NCBI GenBank assembly: GCA_000961765.1
Contig: LADT01000041.1
Span: 1 to 55,972 of the forward strand
Reading direction: 5' to 3'
From: Clostridiaceae bacterium BRH_c20a
GTDB lineage: Bacteria; Bacillota; Peptococcia; Peptococcales; BICA1-8
Length of the DNA: 55,972 nucleotides
Positions 1 through 7,277 of this stretch are shown here, piece after piece. A program made the translations under genes and the position numbers. Positions within the stretch are counted from its first letter, which is position 1; each line of letters starts with the position of its first letter. The notes beneath the pieces are model-generated. The model made no database searches. It saw only the letters and a program-made list of their open reading frames with translations, and was not told the DNA's origin.

Positions 1-335
1 TTGCGTCTGACATCTACTTTGGGGTAAGTTTGTTGTGTCTGATATACTTTGGGGGCAAATTATTGGGTCTGACACTACTTAGGGGATAAATTTTGCGTCT
101 GATAAAAGATCAAAAAAAATAGGCTCATGCCTATCTATAAAAAATTTTCTATCAAAGCTTGTGTCAGACGCAAGAGATAGACCTGTAAGTAATTATCAGA
201 CGCACTAGATAGACCCAAAAGTATTGTCAGACGCACTAGATAGACCCAAAAGTATTGTCAGACGCACTAGCTAGACCCAAAAGTAATTGTCAGACCCACC
301 AGATAGACCCAAAAGTAAATGTCAGACGTACCAGC
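1..335. repeat. Phased, inverted array of ~31-bp repeats around a small hairpin
   Basis: The core GTCTGA occurs at 5, 37, 67 and 97, and its reverse complement TCAGAC occurs at 164, 196, 227, 258, 290 and 322, so both halves have a period of 30-32 bp and face each other. Right-hand units share a core like AGACGCACTAGATAGACCC followed by AAAAGTA; left-hand units are more diverged (CTACTTTGGGG in place of TTACTTTTGGG). A 6-bp perfect hairpin (ATAGGC/GCCTAT, about 119-134) lies near the centre. No gene is visible here. The period is close to three helical turns, which would place each core on the same DNA face. The array may continue beyond the left edge. Confidence 0.8.
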
Positions 336-340
336 TAGAC

Positions 341-613
341 CTATGAGAAATCTGTCACTACATTTACAAATGATGAAAAATTTTTTTCGATAACAATAAG
401 AGTATTGTAATCACAAAGCACTTTTTTAGCTAAAATTGTATCTGCTCCTTGAGGCAGCCTATTTCCTCCTTTTATTTTTACAGTTTCACATATTTTTATA
501 CTAGCACTTTCTTCAGGAATAATCCGTAAAGCAACATAACCTTCTTCAAAAATAATTTTCTTAACTTCACTGGAAACTGCATAGCCATTAATAGCTGCTT
601 TATATTCTGTCAT
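341..613 (-). CDS. Short protein resembling an N-terminal piece of MoeA
   Basis: This is a 90-residue protein starting at the ATG at 613, behind GGAGG. An upstream in-frame ATG at 643 has no ribosome site. The N-terminal NGYAV and the later LPQGADTIL match the order of two hallmark motifs of molybdopterin molybdenumtransferase MoeA (DGYAV, then P-x-GAD-T-V/I), with a short beta-rich stretch between. The molybdate-insertion catalytic domain of the roughly 400-residue enzyme is absent. It could be a remnant, or a stand-alone domain kept for another purpose; the good ribosome site favours translation. No other molybdenum-cofactor gene is nearby. The stop codon falls at the edge of the adjoining repeat array, so the array may have cut the gene short. 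Family assignment is by eye and moderate. Confidence 0.45.
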   Translation of the reverse strand: MTEYKAAINGYAVSSEVKKIIFEEGYVALRIIPEESASIKICETVKIKGGNRLPQGADTILAKKVLCDYNTLIVIEKNFSSFVNVVTDFS

Positions 614-764
614 AAGTAACCTCCGGCACAATTTAACAATCATTTAATAAATTGTATTTTAAATTTCTCTAAAAGTTCCTTCTTTCCTGCTGAATATTTT
701 AAAAAGAATTCTGGAATAATAAATCTGAAAAATTTAAATCTTTTTAAAAAATAGGAGGTCACTT

Positions 765-1247
765 ATGACGAAAAAAATTGTAGGTATTTTCACCTCAAAA
801 GGACAAGCAGAAGGTGCAGCTGAACAATTAAGACAAGCTGGATTTGATAAGGAAATATCAATTGTTTCCAAGGGTGACGAGAAAAAACAAGGTAATAATG
901 AAGGCATGAATATGGGCACTAGCGATTCCGTTACAGATGGAGCAGCTACAGGTGCCACTTGGGGAGCATTAGGCGGTCTTGCCCTAGGAGCAGGTGCTTT
1001 AGCAATACCAGGCTTCGGACCATTATTAGCCGCTGGGCCAATTGCAGCAGCTCTCTCAGGAGCAGCAGCTGGTGGCTTAGGTGGAGCATTAGTGGATATG
1101 GGTATCCCTGAAGCAGAAAGTAGAAATTATGAAAGAGACGTAAAAGGTGGTAAAACCTTGATTGCTGTAGAGTGCAGTGATGACAAAGCGGCAAAAGCTG
1201 AAAAAATCCTAAAACAAAGCGGTGCTGAGAACGTAAAACAACACTAA
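765..1247 (+). CDS. General stress protein 17M/YflT-like protein
   Basis: This 160-residue protein starts at an ATG behind GGAGG. The first 40 residues (KKIVGIFTSKGQAEGAAEQL) form the beta-alpha-beta start seen in YflT/GS17M-type stress proteins. A Gly/Ala-rich hydrophobic segment follows (about residues 57-113), able to form two glycine-zipper helices. The C-terminal part carries a second ferredoxin-like strand pair ending in a coil (KAAKAEKILKQSGAENV). In related proteins the glycine-rich segment associates with membranes and the flanks are soluble; the biochemical role is unknown. It is a single gene with no obvious operon partner. Downstream lie three GGGGACA hairpin repeats. Confidence 0.7.
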   Translation: MTKKIVGIFTSKGQAEGAAEQLRQAGFDKEISIVSKGDEKKQGNNEGMNMGTSDSVTDGAATGATWGALGGLALGAGALAIPGFGPLLAAGPIAAALSGAAAGGLGGALVDMGIPEAESRNYERDVKGGKTLIAVECSDDKAAKAEKILKQSGAENVKQH

Positions 1248-1252
1248 ATCGG

Positions 1253-1437
1253 AAAGGGGACACACCCCTTTTGGAGTCAAACTTTTAGCCGGGGAATGTC
1301 CCCAACTTAGAAAGGGGACACACCCCTTTTGGAGTAAAACTTTTTAGCCAGGGAATGTCCCCAACGTAGGAAAGGGGACACACCCCTTTTGGAGTTTTTA
1401 GCCGGGGAATGTCCCCAACGAATGCTTCGCCATTCGT
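1253..1437. repeat. Three tandem GGGGACA hairpin repeats plus a terminal hairpin
   Basis: AAAGGGGACACACCCCTTTT recurs at 1253, 1311 and 1371 (period 58-60). Each copy is followed by a second small hairpin (GGGGAATGTCCCC or one-base variants). Every unit therefore holds two G/C-rich stem-loops, GGGG-ACACA-CCCC and GGGGA-ATG-TCCCC. The block ends in a perfect 7-bp hairpin at 1418-1437 (ACGAATG, loop CTTCGC, CATTCGT). It is an intergenic repeat family rather than a terminator because no T tract follows. Confidence 0.75.
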
Positions 1438-1473
1438 GCTACCGTGCTACAGAAAAATCCTTAAAACATCTAA

Positions 1474-1513
1474 AAGCAAAAGTAAAGACCGGCAAAAAAA
1501 GCCGGTCTTTACT
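1474..1513 (-). terminator. Rho-independent terminator of lipB-lipA
   Basis: A perfect 13-bp stem (1481-1493 with 1501-1513, AGTAAAGACCGGC) encloses a 7-nt A/T loop. On the minus strand it lies just after the lipA stop and is followed by TTTGCTTTTA. Confidence 0.7.
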
Positions 1514-1520
1514 ATGTCAC

Positions 1521-2369
1521 TTAGGCAAAAAAATCGTCGGCATGGTAGGAGCTCCTGACAAGGGGTCCGGAGGCAACATATTGAAAGCCTAATTCATAAC
1601 CAATTTCTTTGTATTTTTCGAAAACGGAAGGCTCAATATACGCAATAACTGGATGATGTTCCTTTGATGGTGCAAGATACTGACCTATGGTTAAAATATC
1701 ACACCCTATCTTGCAAAGGTCTTTCATAACATTAACTACCTCTTCTTCTTTTTCCCCAAGCCCCAACATAATACCGGATTTGGTATACATGGCATTATCA
1801 ATTTGTTTGACATTTTCTAAAAGCTTTAAGGAGCGGAGGTAATTAGCTTGGGGTCTGACTGAAGAGTATAATCTAGGTACCGTTTCAATATTATGATTTA
1901 GGATATCCGGCCGCCCCTTAACTACTCTTAGTAGGGCATCGCCCTCGCCTTGAAAATCAGGTATTAGTACTTCTATGGTAACCTTATTATTTAATCCCCT
2001 GATTTTTTCGATTACCCTCACAAAATGTTCAGCTCCACCATCGGGTAAATCATCTCTGGTCACTGAAGTTATGACAACATGCTTAAGATTAAGTTCTTGG
2101 GCAGCACTAGCAACACGAGAAGGCTCCTCTAAGTCAACCTCTGCTACCTCGCCCTTTCCTACATTACAAAATGTACAGTTCCGGGTACATATTCTACCTA
2201 AAATCATAAATGTTGCAGTCTTTCGCCCAAAACATTCAATAACGTTTGGACAGTTAGCTTCTTCACATACAGTGTGCAAAGAAAGTCGTTCTAACATTTT
2301 TTTAACTTCCGTTAGTTGAGAGGCGTCCTTTAACTTAATCTTCAGCCAGCTAGGTTTTCTAGTGTTCAC
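1521..2369 (-). CDS. lipA: Lipoyl synthase LipA
   Basis: LipA is a radical-SAM enzyme that inserts two sulfur atoms into protein-bound octanoyl groups to make lipoate for 2-oxoacid dehydrogenases and the glycine cleavage system. At 282 residues it has the usual family length. The auxiliary cluster motif C-x4-C-x5-C is present as [12 protein letters not shown] near residue 35, followed by the SAM cluster motif CTRNCTFC near residue 60. The C-terminus carries the conserved RSSYHAD, whose serine ligates the auxiliary cluster. The start is a GTG at 2369, one base after the lipB stop; its ribosome site GGGGAGAG lies inside lipB. The two genes are therefore co-transcribed. Confidence 0.96.
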   Translation of the reverse strand: MNTRKPSWLKIKLKDASQLTEVKKMLERLSLHTVCEEANCPNVIECFGRKTATFMILGRICTRNCTFCNVGKGEVAEVDLEEPSRVASAAQELNLKHVVITSVTRDDLPDGGAEHFVRVIEKIRGLNNKVTIEVLIPDFQGEGDALLRVVKGRPDILNHNIETVPRLYSSVRPQANYLRSLKLLENVKQIDNAMYTKSGIMLGLGEKEEEVVNVMKDLCKIGCDILTIGQYLAPSKEHHPVIAYIEPSVFEKYKEIGYELGFQYVASGPLVRSSYHADDFFA

Positions 2370-2370
2370 T

Positions 2371-3057
2371 TTACTCTCTCCCCATCATTGCAAGCAAATC
2401 TTGCTTATCGATTATTTCAGGCTCTAAGTTAAATTCCTTAGAAAAATATTCAATAATATAATTATTTACTACATTCAAGTCGATTGTACACCCTAGCAGC
2501 TTTTCCAAAGAGGTTACCCCTTTGTCCGTAAATCCACAAGGGTTTATCCAATTAAAATGTTCTAAATTGGTATTAACATTAAAAGCAAAGCCATGCATAC
2601 TAACCCACTTTTTAAATGCAACACCGATAGCTGCTATTTTTTCATTATTAATCCATACTCCTGGGCATTTGGGTATAGTACAGGCTGTTATTTCAAATTC
2701 ATACTTTAATAGCTTTATAAAGGTTTCTTCGATCTTATTAAAGAAAATACTAATATCTCGGCCATGATAATTAAGATTTAAGATAGGATACCCTACTATT
2801 TGACCAGGACCATGATAAGTAATATCTCCCCCTCTATTTACTTTATAAATATTTACACCCTGATTTTTCAATATTTCTTGAGGGGTAAGTATATTATGAT
2901 AATTTGTCCTTACCCCCAAGGTCAAGGTAGGCGGATGCTCTAAAAGCAGCATTGTATCTTTTATCTTATTTTCTTGACGCAGCTTTAATAGCTCCTCTTG
3001 AATTTTTAAAGCTTCCTGATAATCTATCATGCCAAGTTTAGAAATTAGTAATTTCAT
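2371..3057 (-). CDS. lipB: Octanoyltransferase LipB
   Basis: LipB transfers octanoate from octanoyl-ACP to lipoyl domains, the step before LipA. This 228-residue protein shows [11 protein letters not shown] near residue 50, [20 protein letters not shown] near residue 78, and the catalytic segment with the active-site lysine and cysteine ([20 protein letters not shown], then [13 protein letters not shown]). It is first in the lipB-lipA operon, with start ATG behind AGGAG. Together with lipA it gives a complete endogenous lipoylation route. Confidence 0.95.
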   Translation of the reverse strand: MKLLISKLGMIDYQEALKIQEELLKLRQENKIKDTMLLLEHPPTLTLGVRTNYHNILTPQEILKNQGVNIYKVNRGGDITYHGPGQIVGYPILNLNYHGRDISIFFNKIEETFIKLLKYEFEITACTIPKCPGVWINNEKIAAIGVAFKKWVSMHGFAFNVNTNLEHFNWINPCGFTDKGVTSLEKLLGCTIDLNVVNNYIIEYFSKEFNLEPEIIDKQDLLAMMGRE

Positions 3058-3140
3058 AGTAGCTCCTGTTTAATTTTTAAAATTTTATAAATATTTTAAC
3101 ATACATATAAGGGTTATCCAAACACAAAATCTATTATTAA

Positions 3141-3178
3141 ACCACGGGCCCCTTCGGGGCACACGGATTAACACGGTT
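3141..3178. repeat. Dispersed 'ACCACGG...CACGG' repeat, copy 1
   Basis: A 38-bp element begins ACCACGGGCCCCTTCGGGGC and ends in ACACGG, with an internal GCCCC-TTC-GGGGC hairpin. A near-identical copy lies at 31897-31934, so it is a dispersed family in this genome. Confidence 0.75.
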
Positions 3179-3228
3179 AAAAAAATAACCTACATTTTGA
3201 TGTCACCGAGTGGGTATTAGAAATTTAC

Positions 3229-3353
3229 TAGGCCGTTCAAAAAGACGTAGAACAAGGCGCAAAAAGGGGTCAAAACCGGAGGCGTACAAGTAGTACGTTG
3301 AGGATTTTGACCCCTTTTTGGAACGCAGTTATACGTCATTTTTCAACGGCCTA
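3229..3353. repeat. 125-bp palindromic intergenic element
   Basis: The left end TAGGCCGTTCAAAAAGACGT and the reverse complement of the right end (TAGGCCGTTGAAAAATGACG) match with few differences. The inner arms GCAAAAAGGGGTCAAAA and TTTTGACCCCTTTTTGG pair as well, closing on GTAC-AAGTA-GTAC. The whole element can fold into one long hairpin. It has no coding capacity and looks like a MITE-like or REP-type palindrome. Its right edge supplies the TAG stop of the neighbouring copper chaperone gene. Confidence 0.85.
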
Positions 3354-3587
3354 TACTACAGTGTAGCCTTCTTCAGTAATAACAGCTTTTATAGCCTCTA
3401 TAGTAACCATATCAGCATTATATTCAACCTTAACTTCTTTTGCGGCTAAATCTACTTCCACACTTTCGACACCATTTAAAGCACCAACTGCTTTCAAAAC
3501 AGCATTTTTACAATGATCACAGGTCATTCCCTCTACTTTTAATACTTCAGCATGTACATGACGATGACCACCACAGCATTCACACAT
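3351..3587 (-). CDS. Heavy-metal-associated (CopZ-like) copper chaperone
   Basis: This 78-residue protein consists of one HMA fold. GMTCDHC at about residues 20-26 is the Cu(I)/Zn-binding loop, followed by the beta-alpha-beta pattern NGVESVEVDL and EGYTVV. It is likely to bind Cu(I) in the cytoplasm and hand it to a P-type ATPase, though none is in this window. The N-terminus has an unusual additional metal-binding stretch, CECCGGHRHVH. ATG is behind GAGGAGG. A sigma-A-like promoter with a GACC/GGTC dyad lies upstream, consistent with metal control. The stop codon comes from the edge of the 3229-3353 palindrome. Confidence 0.85.
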   Translation of the reverse strand: MCECCGGHRHVHAEVLKVEGMTCDHCKNAVLKAVGALNGVESVEVDLAAKEVKVEYNADMVTIEAIKAVITEEGYTVV

Positions 3588-3616
3588 AACTAAAACCTCC
3601 TCTGTCTTTTAATTAT

Positions 3617-3645
3617 ATTTTAGACCACCCAGGGATATGGGTCAA
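3617..3645 (-). promoter_or_regulatory. Promoter with possible copper-repressor dyad
   Basis: On the minus strand, TTGACC (3640-3645), a 17-bp spacer and TAAAAT (3617-3622) form a good sigma-A promoter for the copper chaperone gene. The spacer contains ACCC...GGGT bracketed by GACC/GGTC, resembling the C/G-rich dyads bound by CsoR-type copper repressors. The repressor itself is not in the window; operator identity is inferred. Confidence 0.5.
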
Positions 3646-3815
3646 TTTGTTTTTTCCTTAGGAAGGACTAAAGGTTGTTTTATTGAAATAAATATGGAAA
3701 TAAGCATGGAAATAAGTATGAAGTAATTATGTTTAAACATATATTAACATAATATATAATTAAACATAATTACTATTGTTAATCAGTTTAAATAAATTTA
3801 TGGGAGTGAAGGCTA

Positions 3816-4517
3816 ATGCTGGTAATAGGTCATAGAGGGGCAGGTGCTTATGCTCCCCATAATTCACGGCAAGCCTTTGTCCAGGCTATTGCTATGGGTG
3901 CAGATATGATTGAAACCGATATCAGAGTAACTTATGATAATATTCCAGTTATTTACCATGATAGAGATACCCTCTGGGGTCCAATCGCTGCTTTGACCTG
4001 GGAGGAACTGCACCGTTATCCTTTAGGTAATGGTGAATATATTCTCTCTTTAGAGGAAGTGCTCCTACTCTTTGGTTCAAAAATCAGATTTAATCTGGAA
4101 ATTAAACAAATTTCCTTAGAAAAACTAGAGCCTGTGTTAAATATATTAAAAAAATTCCCATTAGATCCCCTTGTTTCATCTTTCTCTATTCCTATTCTAG
4201 AAGAATTATCCTTCCTTACTAATTATCAAAAAGCCTTATTAATTAATAAGGCAATGGATCCTGAAAAAATCCTAGGTCTTATGGAACATTGTCAGGTATC
4301 TATACTTAATCTGTACTATCCACTTTTAGATTCCCATATTGCTGAGCTGGTTAATGGCAATGATTATCAAATTATTGCTTGGACTGATTTTCACTCAGAA
4401 ATCTGGAACCCCATTGCTTTATATAAAAAAGCCCTAGAACTAAATTGTCTAGGCTTTATTACCGGAAAGCCTAACCTTCTCACAGAATATTTGAAGTTTT
4501 TAAAACTACGCTTTTAG
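3816..4517 (+). CDS. Glycerophosphodiester phosphodiesterase
   Basis: This 233-residue protein of the GDPD family hydrolyses deacylated phospholipid diesters to glycerol-3-phosphate and an alcohol. The N-terminus IGHRGAGAYAPHNS holds the HRG catalytic histidine. GADMIETDIRVTYD gives the metal-binding E-x-D, and PVIYHD the second histidine. FNLEIK near residue 92 supplies the conserved E-x-K. There is no signal peptide, so it is cytoplasmic. Its 3' end lies 36 bp before the cardiolipin synthase gene, so the two probably form a phospholipid-turnover pair. The upstream region (3700-3790) is very AT-rich, but no single promoter stands out. Confidence 0.9.
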   Translation: MLVIGHRGAGAYAPHNSRQAFVQAIAMGADMIETDIRVTYDNIPVIYHDRDTLWGPIAALTWEELHRYPLGNGEYILSLEEVLLLFGSKIRFNLEIKQISLEKLEPVLNILKKFPLDPLVSSFSIPILEELSFLTNYQKALLINKAMDPEKILGLMEHCQVSILNLYYPLLDSHIAELVNGNDYQIIAWTDFHSEIWNPIALYKKALELNCLGFITGKPNLLTEYLKFLKLRF

Positions 4518-4553
4518 GGTATATTAATTTACGACTTAAGGGGGTCGTAAAAC

Positions 4554-6032
4554 TTGGATGCATTACAATTAAGTTCTCTAATCCCAGCAAATCAGATCAC
4601 GGAAATTGTTACCTCTATTTTCACCCTAACGATCGTTTTTATAGCAATAGTTATTTTTTTTGAAAATAACGATCCATCTAAAACCCTAGCTTGGTTATTA
4701 ATCCTGGTTTTTTTACCAATTTTAGGCTTTTTCCTATATATGCTAATTGGACGGAAATTTAGAAAAATTAAGCGGTATAAGAAAAAAGGAATTGCCAGCC
4801 TAACCGAGCTTTCTAAAATGGTCCAAGATGAATGCATGCTTATTGTCAAGGGACAGGAATATATAGAAAAAAATATACCTCAGAAAAAAAAGCTTATTAA
4901 CCTTATTATTAACTCAGCTAGCTCCCCATTTACTATTAACAATAAATCTCAGATACTCAATAATGGCGCCGATACTTTTCAGAGCTTCTTTCAAGCTATT
5001 GAACTGGCTGAACACCATATACATCTTGAGTTTTATATAGTTAAGGATGATCAGATCGGAACACAAATGCAAGAGCTCTTGATAAAAAAAGCTAAAGAGG
5101 GTGTGAAAGTCCGCCTAATTTATGATGGTTATGGCAGTCTTAAATTAGACCAAAAATTCTTGGATAGGTTCGAGAAAAATGGTATTCAAACAGTTTGCTT
5201 TTCACCGGTTATCCTCCCAATCATCAACAATAGAATAAACTACCGCAACCACAGGAAAATTTTGGTTGTTGACGGGAAAATTGGTTTTGTAGGTGGGATA
5301 AATATTGGTGATGAATACTTAGGGAAAAGCAAGGATTTTATAGATTGGCGAGACACCCACTTAAGAATTGACGGTGATGCCGTAAAATTCCTGCAGCATA
5401 TTTTTATCCAGGACTGGCTCTTTACAGCTAAAGAAAAAATCACTGGTTCCATGTATTATCCCCCCTGCTCTCTTAATACCAGTGAGGAATTAATTCAGAT
5501 TGCCGCTAGTGGTCCAGATTCACCATGGGAATCCATCATGCAAATGTATTTTTCCATGATAGCTACTGCAGAAAAATCCATGTACTTAACAACCCCCTAC
5601 TTTATTCCTAATGAGAGTATTCTAATGGCTATCAAAAATGCTGCCTTAAGTGGTTTGGATGTAAGAATTATTATTCCCGGCAAACCAGACAGTAGATTTG
5701 TACTGTGGGCCTCCATGTCCTATCTAAAAGAGCTTTTAGAAGCTGGGGTAAGGGTGTATCAATACCAAAAGGGTTTTATTCATTCCAAGACTTTAGTTGT
5801 TGACGGTTTAGTTTCCTCCATTGGCACCGCCAATATGGACTTACGCAGCTTTAAACTTAACTTTGAGGTAAATGCCTTTATTTATAATAAAGAGGTAAGT
5901 CAAAAGCTTGAAGAGGATTTCTTTAATGATTTAAAAAATAGTAAGGAAATTAGCTACTATGACTATGAAAATCGTTCTCTGTTCCTGAGGATTATGGAGT
6001 CCCTAGCCCGACTTTTTTCTCCTCTGCTGTGA
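4554..6032 (+). CDS. cls: Cardiolipin synthase (phospholipase D type)
   Basis: This 492-residue enzyme makes cardiolipin from two phosphatidylglycerols at the membrane. Two N-terminal transmembrane segments (about residues 18-36 and 43-64) precede two phospholipase-D HKD motifs: HRKILVVDGKIGFVGG (about 234-249) and HSKTLVVDGLVSSIGTANMD (about 413-432). It starts with TTG behind AAGGGGG at suitable spacing; no in-frame ATG nearby fits. It follows the GDPD gene in the same orientation. Length and motif order are normal for bacterial Cls. Confidence 0.95.
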   Translation: MDALQLSSLIPANQITEIVTSIFTLTIVFIAIVIFFENNDPSKTLAWLLILVFLPILGFFLYMLIGRKFRKIKRYKKKGIASLTELSKMVQDECMLIVKGQEYIEKNIPQKKKLINLIINSASSPFTINNKSQILNNGADTFQSFFQAIELAEHHIHLEFYIVKDDQIGTQMQELLIKKAKEGVKVRLIYDGYGSLKLDQKFLDRFEKNGIQTVCFSPVILPIINNRINYRNHRKILVVDGKIGFVGGINIGDEYLGKSKDFIDWRDTHLRIDGDAVKFLQHIFIQDWLFTAKEKITGSMYYPPCSLNTSEELIQIAASGPDSPWESIMQMYFSMIATAEKSMYLTTPYFIPNESILMAIKNAALSGLDVRIIIPGKPDSRFVLWASMSYLKELLEAGVRVYQYQKGFIHSKTLVVDGLVSSIGTANMDLRSFKLNFEVNAFIYNKEVSQKLEEDFFNDLKNSKEISYYDYENRSLFLRIMESLARLFSPLL

Positions 6033-6264
6033 TGACTCTTTGGTCAGTTTTTTGGGTCTGGTGCCCCGTGCTCAGTGACCAGTGCCCGAAAAAATTGTAG
6101 CTATGGCCTATTGTCGATAGTCTATAGTTAATAGCAGTTTTAAAATTTCTGATGTAGAAAAAGGATATTTGCTTATTTATATAGAAAATAACTTAATAAT
6201 ACTTATATATATTTTCTAGCTTCTAGCTTCCAGCTTCAAGCTTCTAGAATGGAGGTCATTACAA

Positions 6265-6411
6265 ATGGGTATTAATGTTTTAGGCTGGTTTAGCCTGATT
6301 ATTCTAGGTGGTTTACTTTTTTATCAAATATTTGGTCTTGATAATTCATTTGATCCTATGTTAGATGAAAATGTTGATTTCAACATGAAAAAACCGGAAA
6401 ACGGACATTAA
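6265..6411 (+). CDS. 48-residue single-span membrane miniprotein
   Basis: A small open frame has ATG behind TGGAGG and a strong terminator directly after its stop. The product has one transmembrane helix (WFSLIILGGLLFYQIFGL, about residues 8-25), then an acidic, Asp/Asn-rich tail ending in KKPENGH. I do not recognise the family. The combination of ribosome site, hydrophobic helix, charged tail and terminator argues that it is a real gene. Function is unknown. It is preceded by low-complexity TAGCTTC repeats (6217-6247). Confidence 0.6.
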   Translation: MGINVLGWFSLIILGGLLFYQIFGLDNSFDPMLDENVDFNMKKPENGH

Positions 6412-6437
6412 AAAATCGCCCCTGAGGGCGATTTTTT
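6412..6437 (+). terminator. Terminator of the 48-residue protein gene
   Basis: Stem AATCGCCC / GGGCGATT (6414-6421 with 6426-6433), loop CTGA, then a T run. Confidence 0.85.
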
Positions 6438-6448
6438 AGGTTAAGGTT

Positions 6449-6600
6449 TCGCTACATTTTATTCCGCTAGGTTAAGGTTAAGTAAAGCTTAATCTGGCGA
6501 AACGAAATTTTGCCTTAGCCTTTGTCTTTGTCTTTGTCTTTGTCTTAACCTTAACCTTAACCTTAACCTTAACCTTAACCTCAGCCTCAGCCTTAACCTA
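6449..6600. repeat. (CCTTAA)n microsatellite with GCGAAACGAAA-type spacer
   Basis: Six or more CCTTAA hexamers (about 6545-6580) are preceded by four TTTGTC hexamers and followed by CAGCCT variants. Earlier come GGTTAAGG fragments and CTGGCGAAACGAAA. The same composite recurs at about 14698-14806, 17491-17595, 26805-26866, 31942-32062 and 34650-34693. It ends inside the stop region of the next gene. Confidence 0.85.
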
Positions 6601-7198
6601 GTTTACCCAACGGGCCATTCTCATCGATTATATCTTGAATTTCATAAACGGAAATCGGGAAGTAAGGAAAACCATAGGCATAAGGAGTAAGGTCATAAAG
6701 CTGAAAATATATTACTAAAGCTTTATCTGCGATGTAATAATCTTGTTCAGGGTTAATCGATTGAAATTCATTAATCAATGGTAAATCACGTTCTGCTATC
6801 TGCCTTCTAATAATTTCAGATAGCCTGCTGATGTAATCGCTTCCTCTAATAAATAAATCTGATAACATATATGTTCTTCCGGTAGCAACATCAAAGGTTA
6901 ATGATTTAATATAAGTCATACCGTGGGCTCCACCGGCAAAAGCATAATTAATTATCGACAAACTCAATATACCCCTCTGATTATTTTTTAGTTCATAGGT
7001 GCCTGTTACAGTAGTAAAAGGATTTTCAAAATAACCCTGCTTTTTAAGGAGAAAATAAACCATATTTAATATCTCACTATTAATCTTTTGCAAAATCCAA
7101 TAATTAATATTTCCACTCACCACTGGATAGACCACATCTAATCTAGGTCCGACTAATCGTTGAGTAGTGACAATTACTGGTATATCCTGGATATTCAT
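6593..7198 (-). CDS. DUF3298-family protein (RsiV/PdaC-like C-terminal fold)
   Basis: This protein of about 201 residues has the pattern of DUF4163/DUF3298 proteins: an N-terminal VYPVVSG...N..ILQKIN strand-helix, then SLSIINYAFAGGAHGMTYIKSLTFD, where the GGAHG turn is the DUF3298 hallmark, then a C-terminal segment ending in FYPISVYEIQD-like residues. The same fold forms the extracellular part of the anti-sigma factor RsiV, a lysozyme receptor. No transmembrane helix or signal peptide is visible here, so it is probably not itself an anti-sigma factor. I chose the ATG at 7198; the in-frame GTG at 7210 sits almost on the ribosome site. Stand-alone, unknown substrate. Confidence 0.6.
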   Translation of the reverse strand: MNIQDIPVIVTTQRLVGPRLDVVYPVVSGNINYWILQKINSEILNMVYFLLKKQGYFENPFTTVTGTYELKNNQRGILSLSIINYAFAGGAHGMTYIKSLTFDVATGRTYMLSDLFIRGSDYISRLSEIIRRQIAERDLPLINEFQSINPEQDYYIADKALVIYFQLYDLTPYAYGFPYFPISVYEIQDIIDENGPLGKLG

Positions 7199-7277
7199 AT
7201 CTAACCACACACCTTTCTAAATACTCCATATATGTTATGCAGCTAGAAGGGGTATGGTTATAAGTTTGAAGCAGGCT

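Noticed and set aside
1-335. A second CRISPR array at the left edge.
   Set aside because: Units reverse direction at the centre, there are no unique spacers, and the period of 31 leaves no room for a repeat plus spacer.
946-1263. A 105-codon minus-strand frame opposite the stress-protein gene.
   Set aside because: Low-complexity shadow of the Gly/Ala-rich coding strand; no ribosome site.
1389-1592. A 67-codon + strand frame over the repeats and lipA end.
   Set aside because: It runs through hairpin repeats and a terminator, antisense to lipA, and has no ribosome site or family pattern.
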